From positions 372,001 through 436,000 of the forward strand of contig CAVPWE010000005.1 of the NCBI GenBank assembly GCA_963709485.1: a stretch of 64,000 nucleotides of DNA. Reading direction: 5' to 3'. Positions 55,289 to 63,312 of the stretch are shown piece by piece. The stretch's first letter is position 1. Each line of letters starts with the position of its first letter. This DNA is from JAXDBM01 sp963709485 (lineage in GTDB: Bacteria; Desulfobacterota; Syntrophia; Syntrophales; Fen-1087). The notes below the pieces were generated by a model. The model ran no database searches. It saw only the letters and a program-made list of their open reading frames with translations, and was not told the origin of the DNA. The position numbers and the translations under genes were made by a program.

Positions 55289-56372
55289 GGTTGATGACGT
55301 CGGTGATCTGCCGGATCTCTTCCTGCTTCAATTCCGGAAACATGGGAAGGGAGAGCACCTCGCCGGCGCAGGCCTCCGCACAGGGCAATTTTTCTCCGGC
55401 CGTCCCGCAATCCGCAAAGACTTCCTGCCGGTGCAGGGGAACGGGGTAGTATATTGCCGAAGCGATCCCCTGGTCGTTCAGAGACGCCATGATCCGATCC
55501 CGGCATTGCGAGCGAAGGGTAAACTGATGATAGACATGATGGCATTCGGGCTGCTCCCGCGGCAGGATGACATCCTCCCGACTGATGCCGGCCCGATAAA
55601 GATCCGCGTGCCGGCGTCTTGCTGCGTTGAACTCGCCGATGTGCCGGAATTTGATGCGGATGATCGCCGCCTGTATTTCATCAAGGCGGCTGTTATAGCC
55701 CAGCATGTGATGGTGGTATCTCAGCTTGCTGCCGTGGTTTCGCAGCATTCGGACATGCTTGATCGTTTCTTCGTCCCGTGTGATGATCATGCCGCCATCC
55801 CCGTAGCCGGCGAGGTTCTTGCTCGGGAAAAAACTGAAGCAGCCGCAGTCTCCCATGGTGCCGGCCTTTTTCCCGCGATAGTCGGCGCCAAAGGCCTGTG
55901 CGCAGTCTTCGATGACTTTCAGGCGATGTTTTCGGGCCAGTTCGAGAATGGGGTCCATGTCGGCCGGATGGCCAAAAAGGTGTACCGGAATGATGGCCCT
56001 TGTTTTTGCCGTTATTTTTGCCTCAATTTTTTCGGGATCGATGTTGAACGTTTCCGGGGAGATATCGACAAAAACGGGGGTCGCCTGAACGTGTGAGATC
56101 ACCTCGGCGGTGGCGATAAAGGTGAAGGGCGTGGTGATCACCTCATCCCCCGCGCCGATCCCGCAGGCCCGCAGGGCCAGCAGCAGGGCATCGGTTCCGC
56201 TGGCCACACCCGCCGCGAAGGGAACGCCGTGATAGGCGGCCACTTCGCTTTCCAGGGTTGAAACTTCCGGTCCGAGGATGAACTGCCCCTGATTCAGGAC
56301 GCTCCGAATGGCCTCCTCCATTTCGGTTTTCAGGTTTTGATACTGCCGCTGCAGGTCGACCATGGGGATCAT
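55278..56372 (-). CDS. gnnB: DegT-family sugar aminotransferase, probable GnnB
   Basis: 364 residues of the DegT/DnrJ/EryC1/StrS aminotransferases. PLP lysine in FFPSKNLAGYGDGGMI, the Asp contact in VIEDCAQAFGADYRG, and the N-terminus MVDLQRQYQNLKTEMEEAI with GPEVSTLESEVAAYHG. GnnB aminates the 3-keto form of UDP-GlcNAc made by GnnA, giving UDP-GlcNAc3N, the precursor of amide-linked lipid A. The position directly after the oxidoreductase (4-base overlap) and between lpxA and lpxB is the arrangement known from Acidithiobacillus ferrooxidans. Another sugar aminotransferase is possible on sequence alone. Confidence 0.87.
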   Translation of the reverse strand: MIPMVDLQRQYQNLKTEMEEAIRSVLNQGQFILGPEVSTLESEVAAYHGVPFAAGVASGTDALLLALRACGIGAGDEVITTPFTFIATAEVISHVQATPVFVDISPETFNIDPEKIEAKITAKTRAIIPVHLFGHPADMDPILELARKHRLKVIEDCAQAFGADYRGKKAGTMGDCGCFSFFPSKNLAGYGDGGMIITRDEETIKHVRMLRNHGSKLRYHHHMLGYNSRLDEIQAAIIRIKFRHIGEFNAARRRHADLYRAGISREDVILPREQPECHHVYHQFTLRSQCRDRIMASLNDQGIASAIYYPVPLHRQEVFADCGTAGEKLPCAEACAGEVLSLPMFPELKQEEIRQITDVINHAT

Positions 56373-57316
56373 GATACTTTTTCCTGAGACATTTTGATTT
56401 CGTCTAAAACACGCAATGCCGTTGCAAGCACCCGCCTGCCCTCGCCGGCCGGAACGGGAGCCGGGGTCCCCTGGACGACAGCATCGACAAAAGACCGGAT
56501 TTCCTCTTCCAGGGGGTCTTTCTGAACGATTTCGACCTGATTCTGAATGATTTCAATCTGGCCTTCCGCTTTTTTCACCCTTTGGAGTGAAAGCAGGTCG
56601 CGCTTCGCAAAATCCACGGCATGGTATCCCTCCAGTCCGAAAAAACGGATCTTCTGCATGGTCTTGACACTGATCCGGCTGGCGGTGATATTGGCTGCGC
56701 AGCCATTTCGGAAACGGAGGCGGGCGTTGGCAATGTCCACCTTGTCCGACAGAACGGCAGTTCCCACCGCATCGATGTCCTCCAGGGGCGAATCGACAAA
56801 ATGCAGGATGATGTCCAGGTCATGAACCATGAGATCGAGGATGACATCCACATCGGTCCCCCGCTCGAAAAAGGGATGAAGGCGGTGAGATTCGATGAAC
56901 AGGGGCCGCCCGATCACTTCGTGGAGGGCGACCACCGCCGGATTGAACCGCTCCACAAAACCGATCTGAAAAACGAGCCTGTTCCGATCCGCCAGCGCGA
57001 TCAGTTCATCGGCCTGTTCGAGCGTTTCCGAAATCGGCTTCTCCAGGAGGACGTGCACGCCTGCTTTGAGAAAATCCCCGGCAACGGCGTGATGGCACTG
57101 GGTGGGTACGGCAATGCTCACCGCGTCCACGGCGCCGATCATTTCCCGGTAATCCGTCAAGGCCCGGCAGCCATGAAGCGCTGCAGCCCTCGCGGCACGC
57201 TCCTCCACGACGTCGGCTGCCCCGACGATTACACAATGATCCAGTTTGGCATATTTCTGCAGGTGATACCGGCCGAGATGGCCTATGCCCACCACGCCGA
57301 TTCTGACTTTTTCCAT
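56369..57316 (-). CDS. gnnA: Gfo/Idh/MocA oxidoreductase, probable GnnA
   Basis: 315 residues from ATG 57316 (AGGA 6 bases before it). The NAD-binding motif is VRIGVVGIGHLGRYHLQKY, and the family EKPIS block (VLLEKPISETLEQADELI) is present, with HDLDIILHF in the substrate domain. GnnA oxidises C3 of UDP-GlcNAc to the ketone. Its start lies about 110 bases after lpxA, and its stop overlaps the aminotransferase gene by 4 bases, so the two form a pair. Homologs annotated only as oxidoreductase occupy this spot in many deltaproteobacteria. Confidence 0.86.
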   Translation of the reverse strand: MEKVRIGVVGIGHLGRYHLQKYAKLDHCVIVGAADVVEERAARAAALHGCRALTDYREMIGAVDAVSIAVPTQCHHAVAGDFLKAGVHVLLEKPISETLEQADELIALADRNRLVFQIGFVERFNPAVVALHEVIGRPLFIESHRLHPFFERGTDVDVILDLMVHDLDIILHFVDSPLEDIDAVGTAVLSDKVDIANARLRFRNGCAANITASRISVKTMQKIRFFGLEGYHAVDFAKRDLLSLQRVKKAEGQIEIIQNQVEIVQKDPLEEEIRSFVDAVVQGTPAPVPAGEGRRVLATALRVLDEIKMSQEKVS

Positions 57317-57426
57317 ATTCATCCTGTCTGCATTTTCATGTCGCCTCACGCCCGTCGGTTTGATGGCATGGAGAAAGGCGGAAACCGCTTTCGCGACGCC
57401 GCTTCAGAGAATTCCAAGGATGAGGT

Positions 57427-58200
57427 TTATCTGCAGATTCCCCGCTTCGATTGCTCGATAAATTCGACAAAGTGTCTCACTTCAGGACAGTCCTCCACTT
57501 CATTCCGGACCTTTTCAAGGGCCGTACGGAGCAGCAGTGACGAGCGGAAAATCAGGCGATAGGCTTCTTTCAGGGCCCGGATGGTGCTTTCCTTGAAGCC
57601 CCGGCGCTTCAACCCGATGAGATTGAGCCCGTGGGGTCTGGCGCGGTTGCCCGACACCAGCAGATAGGGGGCCACATCCTTCGAGATCGCGGAAGCCCCG
57701 CCGATGATGCAGTGGGCGCCGATTCGCGTGAATTGGTGGATACCGGTCAGGCCGCCGATGATCGCGTAGTCTTCAACATGAATGTGTCCGGCCAGATTGG
57801 CCGCATTGACCATGATGACATGATTCCCCAGTTTGCAGTTGTGCGCGATGTGGGAGTACGCCATGATCAGATTGTGGTCGCCGATGATCGTGACACCGAT
57901 GTCCGAAACCGTTGCCCGGTGGATCGTTACGAACTCCCGAATGGTATTGTCATTCCCGATCACGACGCGGGTGGCCTCGCCCCTGAATTTGAGATCCTGT
58001 GGCTGGACGCCGATCGAGGCAAACTGAAAGACACGGCATCTTGCGCCGATATCGGTATGGGCCTCAATGACCACATGGGAACCGATGACGGTATTCTCCC
58101 CGATGTGCACATCGGGACCGATCACCGCATAGGGACCGATCTCAACCCCGTCCGCCAGTTCGCAATCCGGCGAGATGATCGCCGTCGGATGAATTTTCAT
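57427..58200 (-). CDS. lpxA: UDP-GlcNAc acyltransferase
   Basis: 257 residues from ATG 58200, overlapping the lpxD stop (ATGA); a longer frame to 58368 runs through lpxD and is rejected. Left-handed beta-helix hexapeptides (IHPTAIISPDCELADGVEIG) and the catalytic His in LIMAYSHIAHNC are present. The position matching E. coli Gly173, the acyl-chain ruler, is Gly (HCIIGGASA), which favours a long hydroxyacyl chain near C14. If GnnA/GnnB supply UDP-GlcNAc3N, this enzyme would acylate the 3-amino group, forming an amide. fabZ is not between lpxD and lpxA here. Confidence 0.93.
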   Translation of the reverse strand: MKIHPTAIISPDCELADGVEIGPYAVIGPDVHIGENTVIGSHVVIEAHTDIGARCRVFQFASIGVQPQDLKFRGEATRVVIGNDNTIREFVTIHRATVSDIGVTIIGDHNLIMAYSHIAHNCKLGNHVIMVNAANLAGHIHVEDYAIIGGLTGIHQFTRIGAHCIIGGASAISKDVAPYLLVSGNRARPHGLNLIGLKRRGFKESTIRALKEAYRLIFRSSLLLRTALEKVRNEVEDCPEVRHFVEFIEQSKRGICR

Positions 58201-59255
58201 ATGACTGATTTCCCTTCCCCGCCATTGACCCCCACCCCGGCTTCCAGGCGCTCGACCCGTTTCAGAAGCGTTGCCAGGGTGTCCCGCATTTCCGGCAGCC
58301 TGGAAATACAGGCCTCCGTGCGCAGCCAGTCCCGATGCCGCCGCTGGGGAGAGCCGGCAACCACGCACCCTGCCGGTACATCCTTGCTAACACCGGCCTG
58401 CGCGGCCACCATCGCATGATCGCCGATCTGAATATGACCCACCAGCCCGGCCTGTCCCCCCAGCATGACGCCTTTCCCGACCCGGGTGCTGCCGGAAATG
58501 CCGACCTGGGCCACAATGATGGCATGCTCGCCAATGACGACATTGTGGGCGATCTGCACCAGATTGTCGATCTTGACGCCTCTTTGAATCCAGGTCCGGC
58601 CGATGGCGGCCCGGTCAATGGTCGTGTTGGCGCCCACCTCGACATCGTCGTCGATCTGCACAATGCCGATCTGGGGAATCTTCACATTTTCCCAACCGGG
58701 CCGGGCAAAACCGAAGCCGTCACTGCCGATCACCACGCCGGCGTGGAGGATCACGCGCCTGCCGATCAGGCACCGCCGGTAGACCGTCACATTGGGATAG
58801 AGGACGGCGTCCTCGGCAATGACGGCATCATGGCCGACGTAAACCCCCGGATAGAGAATGACGCCCCGCTCCACTTTCGCCCTGTGCCCCACATAGGCGC
58901 CGGGATAAAGGGTTGCCTCCCCGGAAACATCGGCGCTTTTCTCCACAATGGCATGGGGACTGCGTCCCGTGAACACCGAATCTTCGGGATGAAAGAGGGC
59001 CAGGGCCCTGCCGAAGGCCACATAGGGATCATCGACGACAAGCAGGTTTTTCCCGGGATGCACCATGCCGGGAGGCACAAGAATCGCCGAGGCGGACGAT
59101 CCCTCTATTTTTTTCAGATACTTCGGATTGGCGAGGAATGTCAGATCCCCTTTTTCAGAATCCTCTATGCCCCGGACCCGGCGGATCAGCACATCGCCGT
59201 CGCCGGCGATCCGGCCGTTCAGAAGGACCGCAAGCTCTTTCAGCGTTTTTTGCAC
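58197..59255 (-). CDS. lpxD: UDP-3-O-acylglucosamine N-acyltransferase
   Basis: 352 residues. An N-terminal uridine-binding domain (about 1-105, LKELAVLLNGRIAGDGDVLI) is followed by the left-handed beta-helix with the catalytic His in DNLVQIAHNVVIGEHAI and a C-terminal helix with RVERLEAGVG. LpxD puts the second hydroxyacyl chain on the 2-amino group. Its start overlaps the end of the skp-like gene by 16 bases, and its stop overlaps lpxA. Confidence 0.93.
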   Translation of the reverse strand: MQKTLKELAVLLNGRIAGDGDVLIRRVRGIEDSEKGDLTFLANPKYLKKIEGSSASAILVPPGMVHPGKNLLVVDDPYVAFGRALALFHPEDSVFTGRSPHAIVEKSADVSGEATLYPGAYVGHRAKVERGVILYPGVYVGHDAVIAEDAVLYPNVTVYRRCLIGRRVILHAGVVIGSDGFGFARPGWENVKIPQIGIVQIDDDVEVGANTTIDRAAIGRTWIQRGVKIDNLVQIAHNVVIGEHAIIVAQVGISGSTRVGKGVMLGGQAGLVGHIQIGDHAMVAAQAGVSKDVPAGCVVAGSPQRRHRDWLRTEACISRLPEMRDTLATLLKRVERLEAGVGVNGGEGKSVI

Positions 59256-59812
59256 GGATGATCTGCTTTCTTCGAAACGACTATTTCTTCGCTTTGTACG
59301 CCTTGTTGAAATCCTCCGTCGACCTGTTTGGTGATGTCCTGCTTCTTGTCAAAAAGATCAATTTGGGTGACCTGCGGATCCACAATCATGGTATATTTCT
59401 CCCGTTCGCCGATCTCGCGGATGGCCTGCATCAGCACCGGATACAGGGGCCGGAAGACCTCCTGCTCCTTTGCCTGCACTTCTTCGTTGGCGTCCTTCAC
59501 CATGAGCTGGTAATCCCGCAATTTCTTCTGATAGTCTAATTCTTTGGCCCGGTAGGCGTCTTCCTTCAGGACCTGCCTCTGCTTTTCGAGTTCATCCTTT
59601 TGCTTCTGCAGCTCCTTTTCCTTCGCCTGTATGGCGGCCTTGTCCTTCTCGATGACCTTTGACATCTGACCGGCCGCGACCTTGCCGGCCTCGGAATTGA
59701 TCAGGGCCGTCCGAAAATGCACAAAAGCGATTTTTTCCGCCGCCGTTGCCGGCAAAACGGACAGCAACAGCGCAACCATGGCGCCCAACATCAGATAACC
59801 ATATTTCTTCAT
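59240..59812 (-). CDS. skp: OmpH/Skp-like periplasmic chaperone
   Basis: 190 residues. The signal peptide ends ATAA before EKIAFVHF. A long charged coiled-coil region follows (AAIQAKEKELQKQKDELEKQ and neighbours), as in the tentacles of Skp. Skp holds unfolded outer-membrane proteins on their way to BamA, encoded just upstream. AAGGGGG precedes the ATG. The last 40 residues are Lys/Gln/Asp-rich and extend slightly beyond the typical Skp end, overlapping lpxD. Confidence 0.9.
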   Translation of the reverse strand: MKKYGYLMLGAMVALLLSVLPATAAEKIAFVHFRTALINSEAGKVAAGQMSKVIEKDKAAIQAKEKELQKQKDELEKQRQVLKEDAYRAKELDYQKKLRDYQLMVKDANEEVQAKEQEVFRPLYPVLMQAIREIGEREKYTMIVDPQVTQIDLFDKKQDITKQVDGGFQQGVQSEEIVVSKKADHPCKKR

Positions 59813-59904
59813 AACTTCCCCCTTTTTGAACTTTCTAATAGAAGATGTCTTTCTTCGTCATTTTGACGAATGATTCCTCATGCCCGTTCCGGGTTCCCCG
59901 TTTT

Positions 59905-62547
59905 TCAGAAGCCCATGCCCATCGTGAATTCGAAGCGGCCGTTGGACTCGCCTTCCTTTTTATCCAGCACAAAGCCGTATTCCAGCCTGAGGGGCCCGAT
60001 CGGAGAGTACCACCGGATGCCGACTCCCGCCGTCTGCCGCAAGTCGTCAAAATGATACCCGCTCTCCCAGGCATTGGCAGTGTCATAGAAAAGGACCCAT
60101 TTCATGCCCGCATCCCGGATCAGCGGGAGGATGATTTCCCCGGTGAAGCCCATCCACGTCAACCCGCCGAGGATGTCGTTCGTCACGGGGTCCCTCGGGC
60201 CGATGTCCCGCTGTCCGCGCAATGTGCTCATCCCGCCCACGATATACCGCTCGTAAACGGGGACGTCCTCATCATCGTTGCTGGTCAGATAGCCCAATTT
60301 CCCGTAAACGCCCAGTACGGTTTCAAAAGGCAGCGAAAAGTACCAGGAACTGTTCGCATTGACTTTGCTGAAGCTCGTATTGCCGCCCAGGGGTCCGCCG
60401 GTATAGGTGTAGGAAACGGTGTTTTTTGAACCCCTTGAGGGGAACAGGCTGTCATCCAGCGTGCTCCGGATCAGTGTGGCGGTCAACCCGCTCGTTTTGG
60501 TTACGCCCTCCTGTTTCTTGATGTAAGTGGATGCGTTCGTCAGGACATCCGTCACATCGTCATTCGAAAACCGGTATCCCAGATACCCGGTGACGTAGTC
60601 CCACAGGCCGTAACCCACGACGACGCCGACACCGCTCGAATCGAGGGTGTAGGTGTCATATTCCCGGCTGTAGTTCCAGATGTCGAATTTGCTCCACAAC
60701 GGGATGTCGAACAGCCAGGGTTCGATAAAAGACAGGTCATAGTGCTGCGTGCTGCCGCCGATGGTCGCCTTCAAGGTCAGGATCTGGCCCCTGCCGAAGA
60801 GGTTCTGCTGGGAAACGGACGCCGTCACGACCGCATTGTCGAGGGCGCTGTAACCGGCTCCCACGCTGAAAATCCCCGTCTGCTTTTCCTTGACGCGAAT
60901 CATGACGTCCGTCTGGTTCTCCGACGCCCCCTTTTCCGTCTGGAAATCCACCTCCTCGAAATAACGGAGCCCGCTGAGCGCGTTGTAGCTTCTTTTCAAG
61001 GCCCGCTTGCTGTACAGGTCGCCCTCCACGACGGAAAGCTGCCGCCGGATCACCTTGTCCCGGGTCTTGGTGTTGCCGGTGATGAGGACACGGTTAAAAT
61101 AGACCTCTTTGCCCTTTTTGATCTGATAGGTCACATCCACCGTCTGATTCTTTTCCTGCGGCGCGGTCTGGAAAAGAACATCCGCGTAGGCGAACCCCTC
61201 ATCATTGCTCATTTGAACCAGGTAATCGATGTCCTTGATCATCGCTTCCCTGCTGAAATATTCCTGCTTCACGATGTTCAGGTTCTTCTGGAGCGTGTCA
61301 TGGGGAACCTTCAGGGTGTCTCCGGTGATCTGGACATTGCCGACCTTGAACTGCCTGCCTTCCGCCACAGGGATCTTCAGATAAATTCCCTTCTTGTCAT
61401 GGGTGATCTCCGGCTCGCCGACCTGGGCATTGATAAAGCCGTTATTCAGATAGAAAGCGTTCAGCTTGCCGACGTCCTGTTTCAACTGGTCCTTCTTCAG
61501 GACGCCCGAATCGGTGAAGAAATGAAAAATGCCCCACTCCGTGGTCTTCATGATGTTGCGGAGCGTCTTGTCGCTGAAAGTCCGGTTCCCCTGAAAATCG
61601 ATTTTCTTGACATAGGTCTTGTCATTTTCCACAATGTCGAACAGGACCACGACTTCCTTGTCGCCCTTTTTTTCCAGGACATTCGTGATCTCTGCATTGT
61701 AGTAACCCTTGGCATGGTAAAGATCCCGGATCTTCTCGATGTCCGCGTTCAATTTCTCCGAATTCACAACCTGGCGGGATTTCGTCGTCAGCGCACCATG
61801 GATGTCCCCGATATCGATGGCCTTGTTTCCCTTGACTCTGATCTCTGAAATGAGCGCTTTTTCCGTCACGGTGAAGGTGATGATCTTGCCCCCGGGGGTG
61901 TCCGCCATGTCGGCCTTTGCGTCATCGAAATAGCCCATTTTATAGATCGCCCGGATGTCGGCGGTTACATCGGCTTCCGCATAAAGCCCTCCCTTAGCGC
62001 TTTTCAGGACCTGGCTGATGGCTGCCGCCTCGATCTTGACGTTCCCTTTGATTTCGACGCCGGCAATTTTCTGATCCACGAAAGCCCGGACCAGGATATC
62101 CCGCTTTAACTGCGCCAGGATCGATTCCATGTTTTTCAGACCCCGACCCTGAACGAAGATTCCGGGAATGGTTTGTCCTCTTTTGACATCCACCACCTTT
62201 GCATCGATGCTGATCAGTTCCCCGAGTTCCGTGATGCTCCCCGTCACGACCAGGTCGGCGGCCAGCGTCCGCCCCGCAGAGAGGGCCTGGGTTTCCTTCA
62301 CTTTCCTGCCCGCGGTCACGGCATCAATCTCATTTTTATCGACCACCTGGATATTTTTTGACTTCAGCAGCTCGGCGGTCAGCCCTTTGGCAATGGCTTC
62401 CTGAAGCTGGGCCGCGTTGTCGCGACTGTTGACTTCAAAGGGTAAAACGGCGATCTTCCGGACATCCTGCGCAACGGCTTCCGTGAGAAAAAAACAGGCC
62501 AGGGTTACGACCATGCAAATCCCGATCAGAGAGAGTTTATTTTTCAT
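59905..62547 (-). CDS. bamA: BamA outer-membrane assembly factor with extra N-terminal domain
   Basis: 880 residues, longer than typical BamA (about 800). The signal peptide ends AVAQ. Residues about 30-135 form an additional domain (KIAVLPFEVNSRD, ADLVVTGSITELG) resembling the TolB N-terminal or CsgG/FlgO-like fold. Five POTRA domains follow (about 161-553), then a 16-strand-type barrel from about 557 ending in Phe (FEFTMGMGF), the usual outer-membrane signal. The conserved L6-loop motif normally written VRGF appears as LRGQ. It folds and inserts beta-barrel proteins. The start overlaps the end of lolD by 11 bases. Confidence 0.94.
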   Translation of the reverse strand: MKNKLSLIGICMVVTLACFFLTEAVAQDVRKIAVLPFEVNSRDNAAQLQEAIAKGLTAELLKSKNIQVVDKNEIDAVTAGRKVKETQALSAGRTLAADLVVTGSITELGELISIDAKVVDVKRGQTIPGIFVQGRGLKNMESILAQLKRDILVRAFVDQKIAGVEIKGNVKIEAAAISQVLKSAKGGLYAEADVTADIRAIYKMGYFDDAKADMADTPGGKIITFTVTEKALISEIRVKGNKAIDIGDIHGALTTKSRQVVNSEKLNADIEKIRDLYHAKGYYNAEITNVLEKKGDKEVVVLFDIVENDKTYVKKIDFQGNRTFSDKTLRNIMKTTEWGIFHFFTDSGVLKKDQLKQDVGKLNAFYLNNGFINAQVGEPEITHDKKGIYLKIPVAEGRQFKVGNVQITGDTLKVPHDTLQKNLNIVKQEYFSREAMIKDIDYLVQMSNDEGFAYADVLFQTAPQEKNQTVDVTYQIKKGKEVYFNRVLITGNTKTRDKVIRRQLSVVEGDLYSKRALKRSYNALSGLRYFEEVDFQTEKGASENQTDVMIRVKEKQTGIFSVGAGYSALDNAVVTASVSQQNLFGRGQILTLKATIGGSTQHYDLSFIEPWLFDIPLWSKFDIWNYSREYDTYTLDSSGVGVVVGYGLWDYVTGYLGYRFSNDDVTDVLTNASTYIKKQEGVTKTSGLTATLIRSTLDDSLFPSRGSKNTVSYTYTGGPLGGNTSFSKVNANSSWYFSLPFETVLGVYGKLGYLTSNDDEDVPVYERYIVGGMSTLRGQRDIGPRDPVTNDILGGLTWMGFTGEIILPLIRDAGMKWVLFYDTANAWESGYHFDDLRQTAGVGIRWYSPIGPLRLEYGFVLDKKEGESNGRFEFTMGMGF

Positions 62548-63211
62548 GGAAATAGATCCTCCCGTCCTTGAGTCCGATGCTTCGGGACATCTGTTTTGCC
62601 AGCAGCGGGTTATGGGTTACAACAACCAGTGTGATTTGCCTTTTCTTGTTCAGCTGTACCAGGATATCGCCGATTCTGGCGCCCGTTTCCGAATCCAGAT
62701 TTCCCGTCGGTTCATCGGCAAGAAGGATCTCCGGCTCCATGATCAGCGCCCGGGCAACGGCAACGCGCTGCTGTTCCCCGCCCGAGAGCTCCCCCGGTTT
62801 GTGCGTCACCCTATCACGAAGACCCAGATCATTCAAGATGACTTCTGCCCGCTTCCGCGCTTCGCCTTTTGAAAGGCCGTGAATCAGGGCCGGCATCATC
62901 GTGTTTTCCAGGCTGTTGAACTCCGGAAGCAGATTATGAAACTGAAACACAAAACCGATCTTTTCATTCCTGAACGCCGCCAGTTTTCTCTCCGGCCATT
63001 CAAAAACATTCTTTTCATCATACATGAGGACACCCGATGTCGGATGGTCCAGCGTTCCCAGAATATGGATCAACGTGCTTTTCCCCGACCCGGAAACACC
63101 GACCATGGCCAGAGATTCACCTTTGCGGATCTCAAGGTCCAGGTCCTTCAGTACCTCAATCCGGTTTCCGTCCTTGATAAAGGTTTTGCTCAACTGCTGC
63201 AATCGGATCAT
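62537..63211 (-). CDS. lolD: Lipoprotein export ATPase, LolD
   Basis: 224 residues from ATG 63211, with GGGAGG 11 bases upstream; a longer frame to 63316 would run into the preceding gene. ABC ATPase motifs: Walker A GVSGSGKSTLIHILG, Q-loop FVFQFHNLLPEF, signature LSGGEQQRVAVARAL, Walker B ILLADEPTGNLD. It powers release of outer-membrane lipoproteins to the carrier LolA. The window encodes at least three predicted lipoproteins that would depend on it. The adjacent permease gene confirms the assignment. Confidence 0.92.
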   Translation of the reverse strand: MIRLQQLSKTFIKDGNRIEVLKDLDLEIRKGESLAMVGVSGSGKSTLIHILGTLDHPTSGVLMYDEKNVFEWPERKLAAFRNEKIGFVFQFHNLLPEFNSLENTMMPALIHGLSKGEARKRAEVILNDLGLRDRVTHKPGELSGGEQQRVAVARALIMEPEILLADEPTGNLDSETGARIGDILVQLNKKRQITLVVVTHNPLLAKQMSRSIGLKDGRIYFHEK

Positions 63212-63312
63212 GACCTGCCGGCCTCCCGGACCGGGTCTGCAAGCGCCGGGCGCGCCGGCCGATGCGACCGGAAACAGCACTTCAAGGGATGGGCGGCGCA
63301 TTTCGCCATTTT

